Assembly: GCA_001828935.1 (NCBI GenBank)
Contig: MHZX01000126.1
Location: forward strand, 1-40,455
Length of the DNA stretch: 40,455 bases
Source: Rhodocyclales bacterium RIFCSPLOWO2_02_FULL_63_24
GTDB taxonomy: Bacteria > Pseudomonadota > Gammaproteobacteria > Burkholderiales > Rhodocyclaceae
Reading direction: 5' to 3'
The position numbers were made by a program, and so were the translations under genes. Under the pieces are notes generated by a model. That model did not search any database. It worked only from the letters and a program-made list of their open reading frames with translations, and was not told where the DNA came from. This document shows, in pieces, positions 32,165-40,455 of this stretch; position 1 is the first letter of the stretch; every line of letters starts with the position of its first letter.

Positions 32165-35100
32165 ATGGAAACTTGCCGATTGTTGCTGCTGGGAACCCCG
32201 CGGTTCGAAGTTGGCGGGAATTTGGCGACTGGTCTCGGTACCGGAAAACGCTTTGCCTTACTGGCCTATCTTTCTGAACAGTCTTCGCCGGTTCCTAGAG
32301 ACCGCTTGTGCCAACTTTTCTGGCCTGATTCGTCGCGCGAGGGCGCGCAGAGTAGTCTGCGCCAAAGTGTTTCCGCCATCCGCCAGACGTTGGACGCCGT
32401 AGGGTTCCCTAATATTGTTGTCGCCGACCGCTTCACAGTCCATCTGAGGCCGAGCGAAGGTTTTTCCCTAGACTCACGTGAATTCAAAGACGGCGTTGTT
32501 CAATGGACACCTGAGCTTCGCCGTGCCAAGCAATGCTCTTTCCTAATAAACAATGTTGCCCAACTCTATCGTGGCGATTATCTGGATGGGGTCGACATTA
32601 CTGATACGCCAGAAGTCAGCGCATGGATCGAATTCCAGCGTCGCTATTACCGAGAGGTGCACGGTAAATTCATTGAAGATCTGCACCAATGTGTCGAAAA
32701 ATGCGGCGATGTATTGTGTCAGCGAGTCTACGTGCAGAAGGTCATCGAATGGTCAATGCGCAAATATATACAGACGCCGGAGGCGGCTGAAGGCGAAGAC
32801 GACGACAACAATCCGCTGGATCGATGCGAAACGTTACGAAATCGTCGCCGCCGACGGCCGGTAATCGTAATGAGTTGCGATGTTCAGCCGGCATCGGCTT
32901 TTCTGCGAGATCGAGTGTTGCGGCTAATTCGAGGCAACGCCGGGATTGTCGCCAGCTACATGTCGGGGCACCCGCTGGTTGCTTTTTTTTCCTGCAGTTC
33001 GGTCCGCGAGGCTTCGTGCGGATCGATCCCTGGCCTTGCCAAGCAAATTGCCGAAGGGGGTCTGCGCGTCTCATTACATACTGGGGAGACCGTATTAGAC
33101 GATCGTGGACGACCTAATATGGGGGGCGATCTTGCGTACGTCGCGTGGCGGCTTCTAGAGCGGGCACAGCCGCACCGGATAGCAGTTAGCGCAGAGTTCT
33201 GGGCCGCCGCTAAAGCTAACTTCTGCTTCGTCGAACTTAGCGGGCTGCCCGGTATTGGCTCCTGCTACGGCATGATAGAGAACTATTCGGTGTGTCCTCT
33301 TAGCGACGAAATATCGCCTTGGGTAGGCGGGAGCGAACTCGTGCAGCACGTCGTCGGCCTGCGGCAAGGAGCTGAAAATTCGTCAATGCTGCTTCTTTCG
33401 GGCGACAAGGGAAGTGGTAAATCGCGGCTTATTAGAGAAGCCCTGCGAGCGCATGAAGTTACCAATGAAGCCGCCATCGTACTTAACTCATCGTCACAAC
33501 AAGAATGTGCTCAGCGCCCATTTCATACAATCATCAACGTGTTGCGACAATTCCTCGGTCGCGAACAGTCGGAGGAACTTCCCGACGCAATTCGGCGTGC
33601 CAGTCTCGACGATACACCGGATGCCATCGTCTCGCTGATATCCTACTTGCTAACGCCCGACGAAGTCGCTGGTGCTACCTTGACTACCCTCCCGATATTC
33701 CTGCGAAAGTCGCTTGTGGATATATTCGCCCGCCTGGTCAGTCAATGCTTGCACGAAAATACTGTTTGGATATGGAAAGACATCCACTGGGCTGACGCCT
33801 CCTCGCTCGACGTACTCGAACAGATCATGCGTCGAGCAGAAGGCGGACTGTTCGTCATCGCTACGACAACCGAATTTGTCGCTGGACGATGCTTCGCGGG
33901 CTGCGCAAGAATAACCTTACCAGTACTTACGCTGGGCGAGTCGTGCGATCTGTTACGTCATCATTGTCCGGACATTACTGAGGAAATGCTGCTCGATCTT
34001 GCGGCGACCGGAAACGGCAATCCTCTTTATCTGGAAGAACTGGCACTTTTCTATCGAAGCGCACAAGTCTCCGGCGGCGACATGCCCGTGCAGGGCAGCC
34101 AGGTCGACGCAGTTCTGTCGCGTATGTTTTCGTTTCGTACGATCGCAGAGATTGCTGCTGTGCTGGGCGACAATGCGCGACATGACTGGTTGCTCGAACT
34201 GGTAGACGGTGGGAATGAAAACGTCGAGGCGCAGCTAGCCGAAGCTGTTGCGCAAGGTGTTTTATGTCCGCAGAGTGCCCAGAGCGCTCATTCAGTCTAT
34301 GGTTTTCGCCATGCCTTGCTGCGCCAAGCAGTACTTTCACGCCAGGATGTCGCTGAGCGTCGAGAACTTCACGCTCGCATAGCAGTCATGATGATCGAAC
34401 GTTACCCACAGTTCTCTGAGAAGCGACCCGAAGTCGTTGCCTATCACCTTGGTGAGGCAGGTTTGGCTCGCGGTGCGACTGACTGGTGGATACGTGCGGC
34501 ACGGCAGGCGATGTGGTTCGGCGCTCTCCACGAAGCGTGCAATCAATACCGAGAAGCTTTGCGCATGCTCAAGGTGAGCGGCGATGATGACTTGCGTACA
34601 GAGCTCGGTATCCAGCTTGAACTGGGGATCGCGGCTCAGGAGTCGCTCGGTTATGGCGCGCCTGAATCGAAGTGCGTCTATCAGCGCGCACTAGTACTCG
34701 CCGAGCAAATTGGTGACGAGGTTGGGTACTTCCACGCTCTTCGAGGTATGTCTGTCTGCTCGCCGAACGAAAGCTACACCATTAGCCTTCACGCACGGCG
34801 CGAATTACTCTCCCTAGCTCTAAAGTATCGCCGACCCCGAATGCTCCCCATTGCTCATTGTGCGGTGGCCGAGGTATTAGTAAACTTTGGCAAGCTTGAC
34901 AGTGCTTGTCGGCACCTGCAAGCTGCTTACGACAGTTGCTTGACAGAAGGCGTCGACACGATCTGCAGGAAACACGACGGAATTCCTCATCTGACAGAAA
35001 ATCTGGGTTGTCTTGCGCTATCCAGGTTATCGTTTGCCGCCGCCCTCTTGGGCCATTCGGAACGTAGTGCCGAATATTTTTCGGCCGGATTGAGCCTCGC

Positions 35101-35632
35101 TCGCGATACCGAACGCCCTGAAAACGAAGGATTGATGTTCCACTGCGCTGGACTCCTCGCCTTATTATCGAGTGACTACGCCAGCCTCAAATCTCATGCT
35201 GATGATCTCGCCAAAACAGCCGCTCGACACGACCTCAATCTGTGGAGTCGCGTTGCCCGATTCTTTCTCGCCGTTGCCGAAGGCAAAATTGACGAGTTCA
35301 GTGCCCATATCCAACGTAGCAGCAATGTATCGATTTTTCCAGACTACCCGCGCGGTGCGCCCTACTTCGTTATAGGAGCTGCCCGACGCCTCGCCGAGCG
35401 GCGCGATTTTACCGGGGCTAATGCGTTATTGCCGTATTTGCGTCAATCCATTGCACATTGGGGAGTGTTTCTGCTTGCTCCCTATTATTTGGCGTTAAGC
35501 GGTCGACTCGATTCGCATGCCGGACGGCATACTGCCGCGTGCCGTAAATATAGATGGGCTCTCACGTGGGCACGCCGACATGGATATCAGATCGCAATCG
35601 AACAAGAAATTGCCCGCCTGAGAGCGATCTGA
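32165..35632 (+). CDS. Large SARP-like regulator with cyclase-like, AAA ATPase and TPR regions
   Basis: 1155 residues. The N-terminus resembles a SARP winged helix plus BTAD domain (LLLLGTPRFEVGG, then ALLAYLSEQSSPVPRDRLCQ, SLRQSVSAIRQTL and VAQLYRGDYLDGV). Residues ~240-370 look like a degenerate class III nucleotide cyclase (RVSLHTGETVLDDRGRP, then GDLAYVAWRLLERAQP) without a clear catalytic set. The ATPase has Walker A GDKGSGKS (413-420) and a Walker B region KDIHWADASSLDVLE near 538, where the usual acidic residue before D is replaced by Lys. The rest is helical TPR-like repeats. Relatives activate secondary-metabolite or adaptive operons. The next genes downstream, including pabBC, are plausible targets, by inference. 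Confidence 0.85.
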   Translation: METCRLLLLGTPRFEVGGNLATGLGTGKRFALLAYLSEQSSPVPRDRLCQLFWPDSSREGAQSSLRQSVSAIRQTLDAVGFPNIVVADRFTVHLRPSEGFSLDSREFKDGVVQWTPELRRAKQCSFLINNVAQLYRGDYLDGVDITDTPEVSAWIEFQRRYYREVHGKFIEDLHQCVEKCGDVLCQRVYVQKVIEWSMRKYIQTPEAAEGEDDDNNPLDRCETLRNRRRRRPVIVMSCDVQPASAFLRDRVLRLIRGNAGIVASYMSGHPLVAFFSCSSVREASCGSIPGLAKQIAEGGLRVSLHTGETVLDDRGRPNMGGDLAYVAWRLLERAQPHRIAVSAEFWAAAKANFCFVELSGLPGIGSCYGMIENYSVCPLSDEISPWVGGSELVQHVVGLRQGAENSSMLLLSGDKGSGKSRLIREALRAHEVTNEAAIVLNSSSQQECAQRPFHTIINVLRQFLGREQSEELPDAIRRASLDDTPDAIVSLISYLLTPDEVAGATLTTLPIFLRKSLVDIFARLVSQCLHENTVWIWKDIHWADASSLDVLEQIMRRAEGGLFVIATTTEFVAGRCFAGCARITLPVLTLGESCDLLRHHCPDITEEMLLDLAATGNGNPLYLEELALFYRSAQVSGGDMPVQGSQVDAVLSRMFSFRTIAEIAAVLGDNARHDWLLELVDGGNENVEAQLAEAVAQGVLCPQSAQSAHSVYGFRHALLRQAVLSRQDVAERRELHARIAVMMIERYPQFSEKRPEVVAYHLGEAGLARGATDWWIRAARQAMWFGALHEACNQYREALRMLKVSGDDDLRTELGIQLELGIAAQESLGYGAPESKCVYQRALVLAEQIGDEVGYFHALRGMSVCSPNESYTISLHARRELLSLALKYRRPRMLPIAHCAVAEVLVNFGKLDSACRHLQAAYDSCLTEGVDTICRKHDGIPHLTENLGCLALSRLSFAAALLGHSERSAEYFSAGLSLARDTERPENEGLMFHCAGLLALLSSDYASLKSHADDLAKTAARHDLNLWSRVARFFLAVAEGKIDEFSAHIQRSSNVSIFPDYPRGAPYFVIGAARRLAERRDFTGANALLPYLRQSIAHWGVFLLAPYYLALSGRLDSHAGRHTAACRKYRWALTWARRHGYQIAIEQEIARLRAI

Positions 35633-35795
35633 GAAGAAAAGACGTTGTGAAGGGGGCCGTTAGACATGCGCCGTATGGTGGATGTGGTCAGAAGAGAGAC
35701 GCGGCATCATCTCGTGATACCCAATATCCATGATGTCTCTCCGTGGCTATTGCGTCTTTCCTGATCGCTAACGGCCTCAAGCAGCACCATGCGAG

Positions 35796-35978
35796 ATGGC
35801 ACCTTCCATATTCCACACGCATCCGCCATGGCTAACTCAGTTCCAGCAAGTCTCGATGAAGCGGCTTGCACCCCATCATTGGGGCCAACGCGCCGAGGCA
35901 CATGCCTGTGCCGAAGCAGCACTGCCCTCGAACCCAAGCCGAATTGCCGACGTCATTAATCAATGCTACCCTCAATGA
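35796..35978 (+). CDS. Small protein of 60 residues, unknown, translationally coupled to pabBC
   Basis: ATG at 35796 to TGA at 35976-35978. The product begins MAPSIFHTHPPWLTQFQQ and ends IADVINQCYPQ, with His/Trp/Gln-rich and Ala-rich parts and two Cys. No family is recognised and no strong Shine-Dalgarno sequence precedes it. The main support is its stop, which overlaps the in-frame ATG at 35975 of the PabB-PabC gene as ATGA, typical of coupled genes. It could be a short peptide product or only a leader ORF. Confidence 0.4.
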   Translation: MAPSIFHTHPPWLTQFQQVSMKRLAPHHWGQRAEAHACAEAALPSNPSRIADVINQCYPQ

Positions 35979-37777
35979 CGCATCTCGAACGTGAAGATAT
36001 TTTCGCGCTCACTGAAGACACTCGATCTCCGACCTACTCGGCTCGTTTCTATAAAAATCCCATAGGTTGCATTACTGCAAACGTGGCCGATGAGGTGGCG
36101 CCGGCACTTGACGCACTCGAGGCGCAGCAACGTGCCGGTAGACATTTGTGCGGGTATATGCGATATGAATGCGGCTATCCTCTGCACAACCTACCAATGC
36201 CGGACCATTCAAGCAAATACAGTGACGATGCTCCTCTGCTGCATTTCTATGCGTTTGACGGATATCAGCAGCTAACGCGCAGTGATGTAGACCAGTTGCT
36301 CGCACATTTGGGTGGAAACGACGAAAGTGCGATTTACGCCGCTCGGTTTAATGAAGCAGAGGCCAGTTACCTGGAAAAGTTCACTTACATCCAGGCGCTT
36401 ATAAGGGCAGGTGAAACCTATCAAATTAACTATACGACACCGTACTCTTTTTGCTTTGCAGGTCCGCCGGCTGCACTCTATCGCAAGCTACGTTCCGAGC
36501 AATGCGTAGCCTATGCCACATTCCTAAACTTCCCCGAATGCAGGGTACTCTCGCTGTCGCCGGAGTTGTTCCTGGACCGTTGTGGCACAACGCTCACTAG
36601 CAGACCCATGAAGGGTACAGCTCCAAGAGGTAACGACGCTATTAGCGATAAACAGTTGGCGGAGCAGTTGCAAAGAGACACAAAGTCCCAAGCCGAAAAT
36701 CTAATGATTGTGGATCTTTTGCGTAATGATATTGGACGTGTAGCGGAAATTGGCACTGTCAACGTTGCCTCGCTGTTTGAGATCGAGACTTATGAAACGC
36801 TATATCAGATGACTTCAACCGTTATCGGACAGGTATCACGCGACACCGGACTTTCGAGAATCCTTCAGAGCCTATTTCCATGTGGATCAATCACGGGTGC
36901 ACCCAAGCGTCACAGCATGGAAATCATCAGCAGCCTTGAGCCAGCTGCACGCGGAATATACTGCGGACTAATCGGATATATAGAACCTCACTGCGACTTT
37001 CGCTTCAGTGTGGCTATTCGCACCATCGTCACTACACAGTCAGGTAAAGCTGCAATGGGTGTTGGAAGCGGCATCGTGCACGACTCTTCCGCTGAAGCAG
37101 AATATGCAGAAGTCCAACTCAAGACTCGGTTTCTTCGTGTAGTGAATCGTGATTTTCGGTTGCTGGAGTCGATGCTGTATGCACCGACATCTGGCGTTGA
37201 GGCTTTAGAGCTTCATTTGGCGAGACTCGCTCAAGCAGCGCGTTGCTTCGATTTTCGGCTCGATCTCGCCCAACTTAAAACAACCATAAGTTCTTTCTGT
37301 GCTCGTTTCATCGAGCCGCGTCGAATTCGTCTCCAGCTCGCGCATGACGGCAGTCTGTCGCTTACCGATCTTCCAATCGAACGCGCCAGAACAACTCTTT
37401 TGCACATTTTGGTCAGCCCATATCGCATTGATAGTACGTCCATATTTCGCCGTCACAAAACGACAGCGAGACAAGTCTACGATTCAGAATATATGCGTGC
37501 ATGCAAGCTTGGGGCTTACGAAATTATTCTACTGAATGAGCATGGCCGCGTCGCCGAGGCGACGCGCCACAATCTATTCATTCACTGCGGCGATACTCTT
37601 ATCACGCCTCCGGTGTGCGAAGGTGCATTGCCAGGGATATTGCGCGCGCAATTACTCGCGGACCCGACGAGGCGAATATTGGAGCAACCTTTGGACTTGG
37701 ATGACCTTCGTAAGGCGAATGGCATATTCGTCGGCAACTGCGTCAGAGGACTGGTCAAGGTTGAACTGAAAGAGTAA
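35975..37777 (+). CDS. pabBC: PabB-PabC fusion: aminodeoxychorismate synthase component I plus aminodeoxychorismate lyase
   Basis: About 600 residues in two enzymes. The N-terminal part is a chorismate-binding PabB (AGETYQINYTTPY, then RPMKGTAPRG with Lys213, then LMIVDLLRNDIGRV, FPCGSITGAPK and VGSGIVHDSS). The C-terminal part is a class IV aminotransferase-fold lyase with PLP Lys495 (HKTTARQVYD) and HGRVAEATRHNLFI. Together they convert chorismate and ammonia to p-aminobenzoate; the glutaminase PabA is not encoded here. ATG at 35975 overlaps the stop of the 60-codon ORF; ATG at 35963 is the alternative. Codon use is AT-richer than in the rnf region, suggesting transfer. It may serve folate or a PABA-derived product. 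Confidence 0.88.
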   Translation: MTHLEREDIFALTEDTRSPTYSARFYKNPIGCITANVADEVAPALDALEAQQRAGRHLCGYMRYECGYPLHNLPMPDHSSKYSDDAPLLHFYAFDGYQQLTRSDVDQLLAHLGGNDESAIYAARFNEAEASYLEKFTYIQALIRAGETYQINYTTPYSFCFAGPPAALYRKLRSEQCVAYATFLNFPECRVLSLSPELFLDRCGTTLTSRPMKGTAPRGNDAISDKQLAEQLQRDTKSQAENLMIVDLLRNDIGRVAEIGTVNVASLFEIETYETLYQMTSTVIGQVSRDTGLSRILQSLFPCGSITGAPKRHSMEIISSLEPAARGIYCGLIGYIEPHCDFRFSVAIRTIVTTQSGKAAMGVGSGIVHDSSAEAEYAEVQLKTRFLRVVNRDFRLLESMLYAPTSGVEALELHLARLAQAARCFDFRLDLAQLKTTISSFCARFIEPRRIRLQLAHDGSLSLTDLPIERARTTLLHILVSPYRIDSTSIFRRHKTTARQVYDSEYMRACKLGAYEIILLNEHGRVAEATRHNLFIHCGDTLITPPVCEGALPGILRAQLLADPTRRILEQPLDLDDLRKANGIFVGNCVRGLVKVELKE

Positions 37778-37851
37778 ATGAATCAGCCGCCGCTGGCTAC
37801 CTGAGTAGTTAGTGCGCCAAATTCAAATAGAAGAACCAGGGGAGGAAGTAA

Positions 37852-38148
37852 ATGGGGCGGATTCAAGCCTATCGCTATCGGCGAGATCATGGAGGTCGTG
37901 AGTTTGACCGGTGGAAGGATTTTGAAAAGTCTTGCGAGAGCGAGAACTTTCTGACCGAAGAAGTTAGATCCTGGGCGATCAGATTCAGGAGTTACTTCAC
38001 TGCACGCGCTACCGACAACATTAGCGGTATTGACACCGAAAATCTTTGGCCTGCCATGGCGGGAAAAGATATGTTTTGCGGAAAGCCGGGGCGGGGGGGC
38101 CATCAACAGTTCACCACCGCCGGTGCCGGCAGCAAGCACTCGCGCTGA
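37852..38148 (+). CDS. Small protein of 98 residues, unknown
   Basis: The ATG at 37852 has a strong Shine-Dalgarno sequence (GGGGAGGAAG, ~5 nt before), the best in this part of the window. The N-terminal half is charged (RIQAYRYRRDHGGREFDRWK) and the rest contains FLTEEVRSWAIRFRSYFTA and, near the end, MFCGKPGRGG. No family is recognised. Its last 38 nt overlap the 3' end of the convergent glycosyltransferase gene, just after a G-rich run (CGGGGCGGGGGGG at ~38087-38099) where a frameshift or a junction is conceivable. It might be a peptide precursor linked to the pabBC locus, but nothing shows this directly. Confidence 0.5.
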   Translation: MGRIQAYRYRRDHGGREFDRWKDFEKSCESENFLTEEVRSWAIRFRSYFTARATDNISGIDTENLWPAMAGKDMFCGKPGRGGHQQFTTAGAGSKHSR

Positions 38149-40333
38149 CTGGCCTTGCACATGCCAACCCAGCGAGCAGGTTTTCGAAATTTCGTGTGTA
38201 GCATTCGATATCAGCAAGCGGCGACGCAGCCATGCGTGCCCGCAGGGCTTCCCTCTTTTGCCGCCAGCCAGCGCAATCCCGCGTCAGCCGAATCGCCACG
38301 TCCACGTAGCCGTCCTCGTCCAGTGCGAGCCAGTCTTGCCTGCCCAAGGCGGTCAGAAAACTCGCCCCCATACGCCCAGCGAAGCTGTCCCCTGCCAAGC
38401 TGACCACCGGCACGCCCATCCACAGTGCCTGCAAGGTCGTCATGCCGCCGTTATAAGGCGTCGGATCGAGCGCGATGTCAATATCACCATACTCCGCCAT
38501 CATCTCCCGCAGCCCGGATGGACCGCGGAATAGAATACGTTCGTGGGCAACGCCACGCCGGGAGAAGAAATTGGCGAAACGATCCCGCACCGTTCTGTCA
38601 TCCAGTGACGGCGCCTTGAGCAGGAGGAGCGAATCCGGCACTGCCTGTAGCACCTCGGCCCACAGCGCCACCGTCCTCGGCGAAATCTTCATGGCCTTGT
38701 TGAACGAACCGAAAACCACCGGCGCTGCGGCCGGCCTCGGCGCCGGTAGCGGATAATCGTCCATCGGCGCCCAGCAGAAGACGCTGTCGGGCAAGCGCGC
38801 GACGCGCTCGCTGCACAAATGCGCATGCGCTTCCGGAACCGCCACGTCGTCGGCGATGATCCAATCCATTCCCGGCAGACCAGTCGAATGTGGATACCCA
38901 ATAAAACTCGCTTGCACCGGCGCCGCACGCATGGCAAAAACGCCCAGGCGATGATTATTGGTGTGCCCCGCCAGATCGATCAGTACATCCACGTCGCCCT
39001 CAACGATCGTCCGATGCAATTCTGGATCCGTCAGGGTCGCCGCCTCCACCCAGCGGTCCGCGCATTCTCTTGCCCGCTGCGTATATTCATCGTACATCGC
39101 CCCCGAGTAGTAGATATGGATTTCGAAGCGATCCCGATCGTGCCGAGCCAGCAGTGGCAGGAGCAGGAGGCTGGCCGGGTGCTGGCGATGCAGGTTGCCA
39201 CTGACGTAGCCGATGCGCAGCCGGCTTGATGCCGATCTCCCTGCGGCCGAAAAATCATATCGGGTGGAAACCGCCTCGGCCATCGGCGCGCACATGCGGC
39301 GGTGCAAATCCGCCTTTACCTCCGCCGACATATCGTCTTGATACAACGCGGCCATGGCGATGGACGAGGCCAACCCCGAAGGCGTGCCTTCGCCCTTCCA
39401 GTATTGGTCTAGAAGCATTTCCAGATGCTTTCTCGCGTCGCCCAAGCGTCCATGCAAGTCCGCCTCCAGCAGCGTCGCCTGCCGGTTGCCGGACGCCAGC
39501 GCTACGGCACAGCGCAGACTCTCGCAGCACTCGGCAAGCCGGTATGTATCCAACTGTATTTGCGCCAGCGCCAGCCACGCACCCTCATCCCTTGCGTTGA
39601 GTGCCAGCACCTTGTACAGCATTGCCATTGCTTCTCGCCAGTAGTTCTGCGCGTACACCCTCGCCGACAAGGTCTTGAGAAACTCTGGATTCGACGATCG
39701 CGAAGCACGGCTGAAGGCCTCTTCGGCCGCCTTTGCCATTCCGGCGCGCGACAAGGCCTCGCCGAGAAACATCATCGAGCCGTGACGTTGCGGGCGGATG
39801 TCGATCAACGGGGAGAGCGCGACAACCGCGCCGCGCGCATCGCCCGAGCGCAATCGCCACACTCCGATCCAGTGCAGAGTTTCCCCTTCGATCACCTCAA
39901 GACCTCTAGCGCGCTCCATCAGTTGCCTTGCCGTCTCTGGCTCGCCGAGCGTTTCCCGCAGGCGCGTCAGGAAGAGACAAGTTAGCCAGTCTTCGGGGCA
40001 AGTCTCCAGCGCCGCAGCAAACCTGTCGGCCAATACATCCGTGTTGGACAACCTTGGCTGCCCCAATAGACGCAGGCCGTCGGGTTCGCGCCAGCCTGCG
40101 CCAGACACCATGTCCCCGAATTGCGCGTTCGGTCTCCGATCGCAGCTCAGCGCCCAACTCGAGGCATATTCCTCTTGCCACGGCAAATCGAATTCCGCGT
40201 AGTGGCGCGCCAGTGCATGCCAGATCGCGGCCTTCGTCGGCTCGTCGCGCAAGGACGTCCATAACGCCGAAGCATTGGCGTGCCGCGCCTCGTCGGCGAC
40301 ACTTTGCGTCGGGTGTCTAGTTTTCCTCTTCAT
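38111..40333 (-). CDS. TPR-containing SPINDLY-type O-GlcNAc transferase-like protein (GT41)
   Basis: 740 residues. The first ~340 are TPR-like helical repeats. The catalytic part starts near residue 370 with LRIGYVSGNLHRQHPAS, whose His before Pro matches the conserved HP of the GT41 family. It continues with VDVLIDLAGHTNNHRLGVFA, APVQASFIGYPHSTGLPGMD, FGSFNKAMKISPRTVALW (the conserved Lys region) and PYNGGMTTLQALWMGVPVVS. Such enzymes add sugars to Ser/Thr of proteins; in bacteria some glycosylate flagellins. The ATG at 40333 has AGGG upstream and overlaps the stop of the upstream gene. The target is unknown. Confidence 0.88.
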   Translation of the reverse strand: MKRKTRHPTQSVADEARHANASALWTSLRDEPTKAAIWHALARHYAEFDLPWQEEYASSWALSCDRRPNAQFGDMVSGAGWREPDGLRLLGQPRLSNTDVLADRFAAALETCPEDWLTCLFLTRLRETLGEPETARQLMERARGLEVIEGETLHWIGVWRLRSGDARGAVVALSPLIDIRPQRHGSMMFLGEALSRAGMAKAAEEAFSRASRSSNPEFLKTLSARVYAQNYWREAMAMLYKVLALNARDEGAWLALAQIQLDTYRLAECCESLRCAVALASGNRQATLLEADLHGRLGDARKHLEMLLDQYWKGEGTPSGLASSIAMAALYQDDMSAEVKADLHRRMCAPMAEAVSTRYDFSAAGRSASSRLRIGYVSGNLHRQHPASLLLLPLLARHDRDRFEIHIYYSGAMYDEYTQRARECADRWVEAATLTDPELHRTIVEGDVDVLIDLAGHTNNHRLGVFAMRAAPVQASFIGYPHSTGLPGMDWIIADDVAVPEAHAHLCSERVARLPDSVFCWAPMDDYPLPAPRPAAAPVVFGSFNKAMKISPRTVALWAEVLQAVPDSLLLLKAPSLDDRTVRDRFANFFSRRGVAHERILFRGPSGLREMMAEYGDIDIALDPTPYNGGMTTLQALWMGVPVVSLAGDSFAGRMGASFLTALGRQDWLALDEDGYVDVAIRLTRDCAGWRQKREALRARMAASPLADIECYTRNFENLLAGLACARPVSASACCRHRRW

Positions 40334-40455
40334 GACACTGCCCTGCTGAGCGCGGATGAAAGGACAGTTCTGCCACCTATCCCTTTCTCCAATGCTGCCG
40401 ACACCTTCGCCACGGTATCGGCCCAATCGTTCGGCGTTTCCTGCCGAAACAAGCG
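40330..40455 (-). CDS. C-terminal end of the gene upstream of the GT41 gene (partial)
   Basis: The minus-strand frame is open from the window edge and reads 41 codons, starting RLFRQETPNDWADTVAKV and ending SSALSRAVS, with TGA at 40332-40330 overlapping the GT41 ATG. I cannot assign the family firmly; the tail resembles the end of a TPR or glycosyltransferase protein, so it may be a sibling of the GT41 gene. Confidence 0.65.
   Translation of the reverse strand, partial: RLFRQETPNDWADTVAKVSAALEKGIGGRTVLSSALSRAVS

Noticed and set aside
1-40455. tRNA or rRNA genes
   Set aside because: I looked for tRNA-like and rRNA-conserved segments in the spacers and saw none; a tRNAscan run would settle this.

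Overview
The window looks like a chromosomal segment of a GC-rich betaproteobacterium, probably Rhodocyclales-like. That placement is an inference from overall composition, the rnf/nifJ gene content and the insertion sequence types; no rRNA or tRNA gene is visible to confirm it. The left ~24.6 kb has uniform GC-rich codon use and reads as core or long-resident DNA. From ~24.7 kb to ~38.1 kb the composition becomes patchy and partly AT-richer, with toxin-antitoxin modules, a decayed insertion sequence and an unusual block of regulators. The last 2.3 kb returns to GC-rich coding.

Left part (0.1-5.3 kb): a secreted pentapeptide-repeat protein and an alpha/beta hydrolase on the plus strand converge with a minus-strand pair, a FIST-domain sensor followed by a PAS-GGDEF-EAL protein. 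A 479-nt divergent spacer then leads into the central operon.

Central operon (5.4-17.1 kb): rnfB, a very large nifJ (pyruvate:ferredoxin oxidoreductase), rnfC, rnfD, rnfG, rnfE, rnfA, an NqrM-like maturation factor and a plant-type ferredoxin-NADP reductase, all in one direction and mostly with 1-8 nt overlaps. The genes together suggest one redox module: NifJ moves electrons between pyruvate and ferredoxin, Rnf connects ferredoxin to NAD and a membrane ion gradient, and the reductase connects ferredoxin to NADP. The only large gaps are on either side of rnfC, and both are filled by copies of the same palindromic repeat. An alanine dehydrogenase gene follows shortly after.

18.8-24.6 kb: on the minus strand lie a serralysin-type M10/RTX protease-like protein with about ten long calcium-binding repeat modules, and a lipoprotein with a caspase-like (C14) domain.

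24.7-29.7 kb: a small accessory region. A TumE/TumA toxin-antitoxin pair sits between two attC-like palindromes in the geometry of an integron cassette. Next come a HipB/HipA module and a deleted, frameshifted IS21-family element. Both toxin-antitoxin operons have promoters overlapped by inverted repeats and appear to give nearly leaderless transcripts.

29.7-38.1 kb: the least explained region. It holds two divergent LuxR-type proteins with degenerate receiver domains, a 1155-residue regulator (SARP-like, cyclase-like, AAA and TPR domains), a 60-codon gene translationally coupled to a PabB-PabC fusion (chorismate to p-aminobenzoate), and a 98-codon gene with a strong ribosome binding site. 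It could be a small regulated metabolite or signal locus, but no product can be assigned from the sequence. The window ends with a SPINDLY-type O-GlcNAc transferase-like gene coupled to an upstream partial gene.
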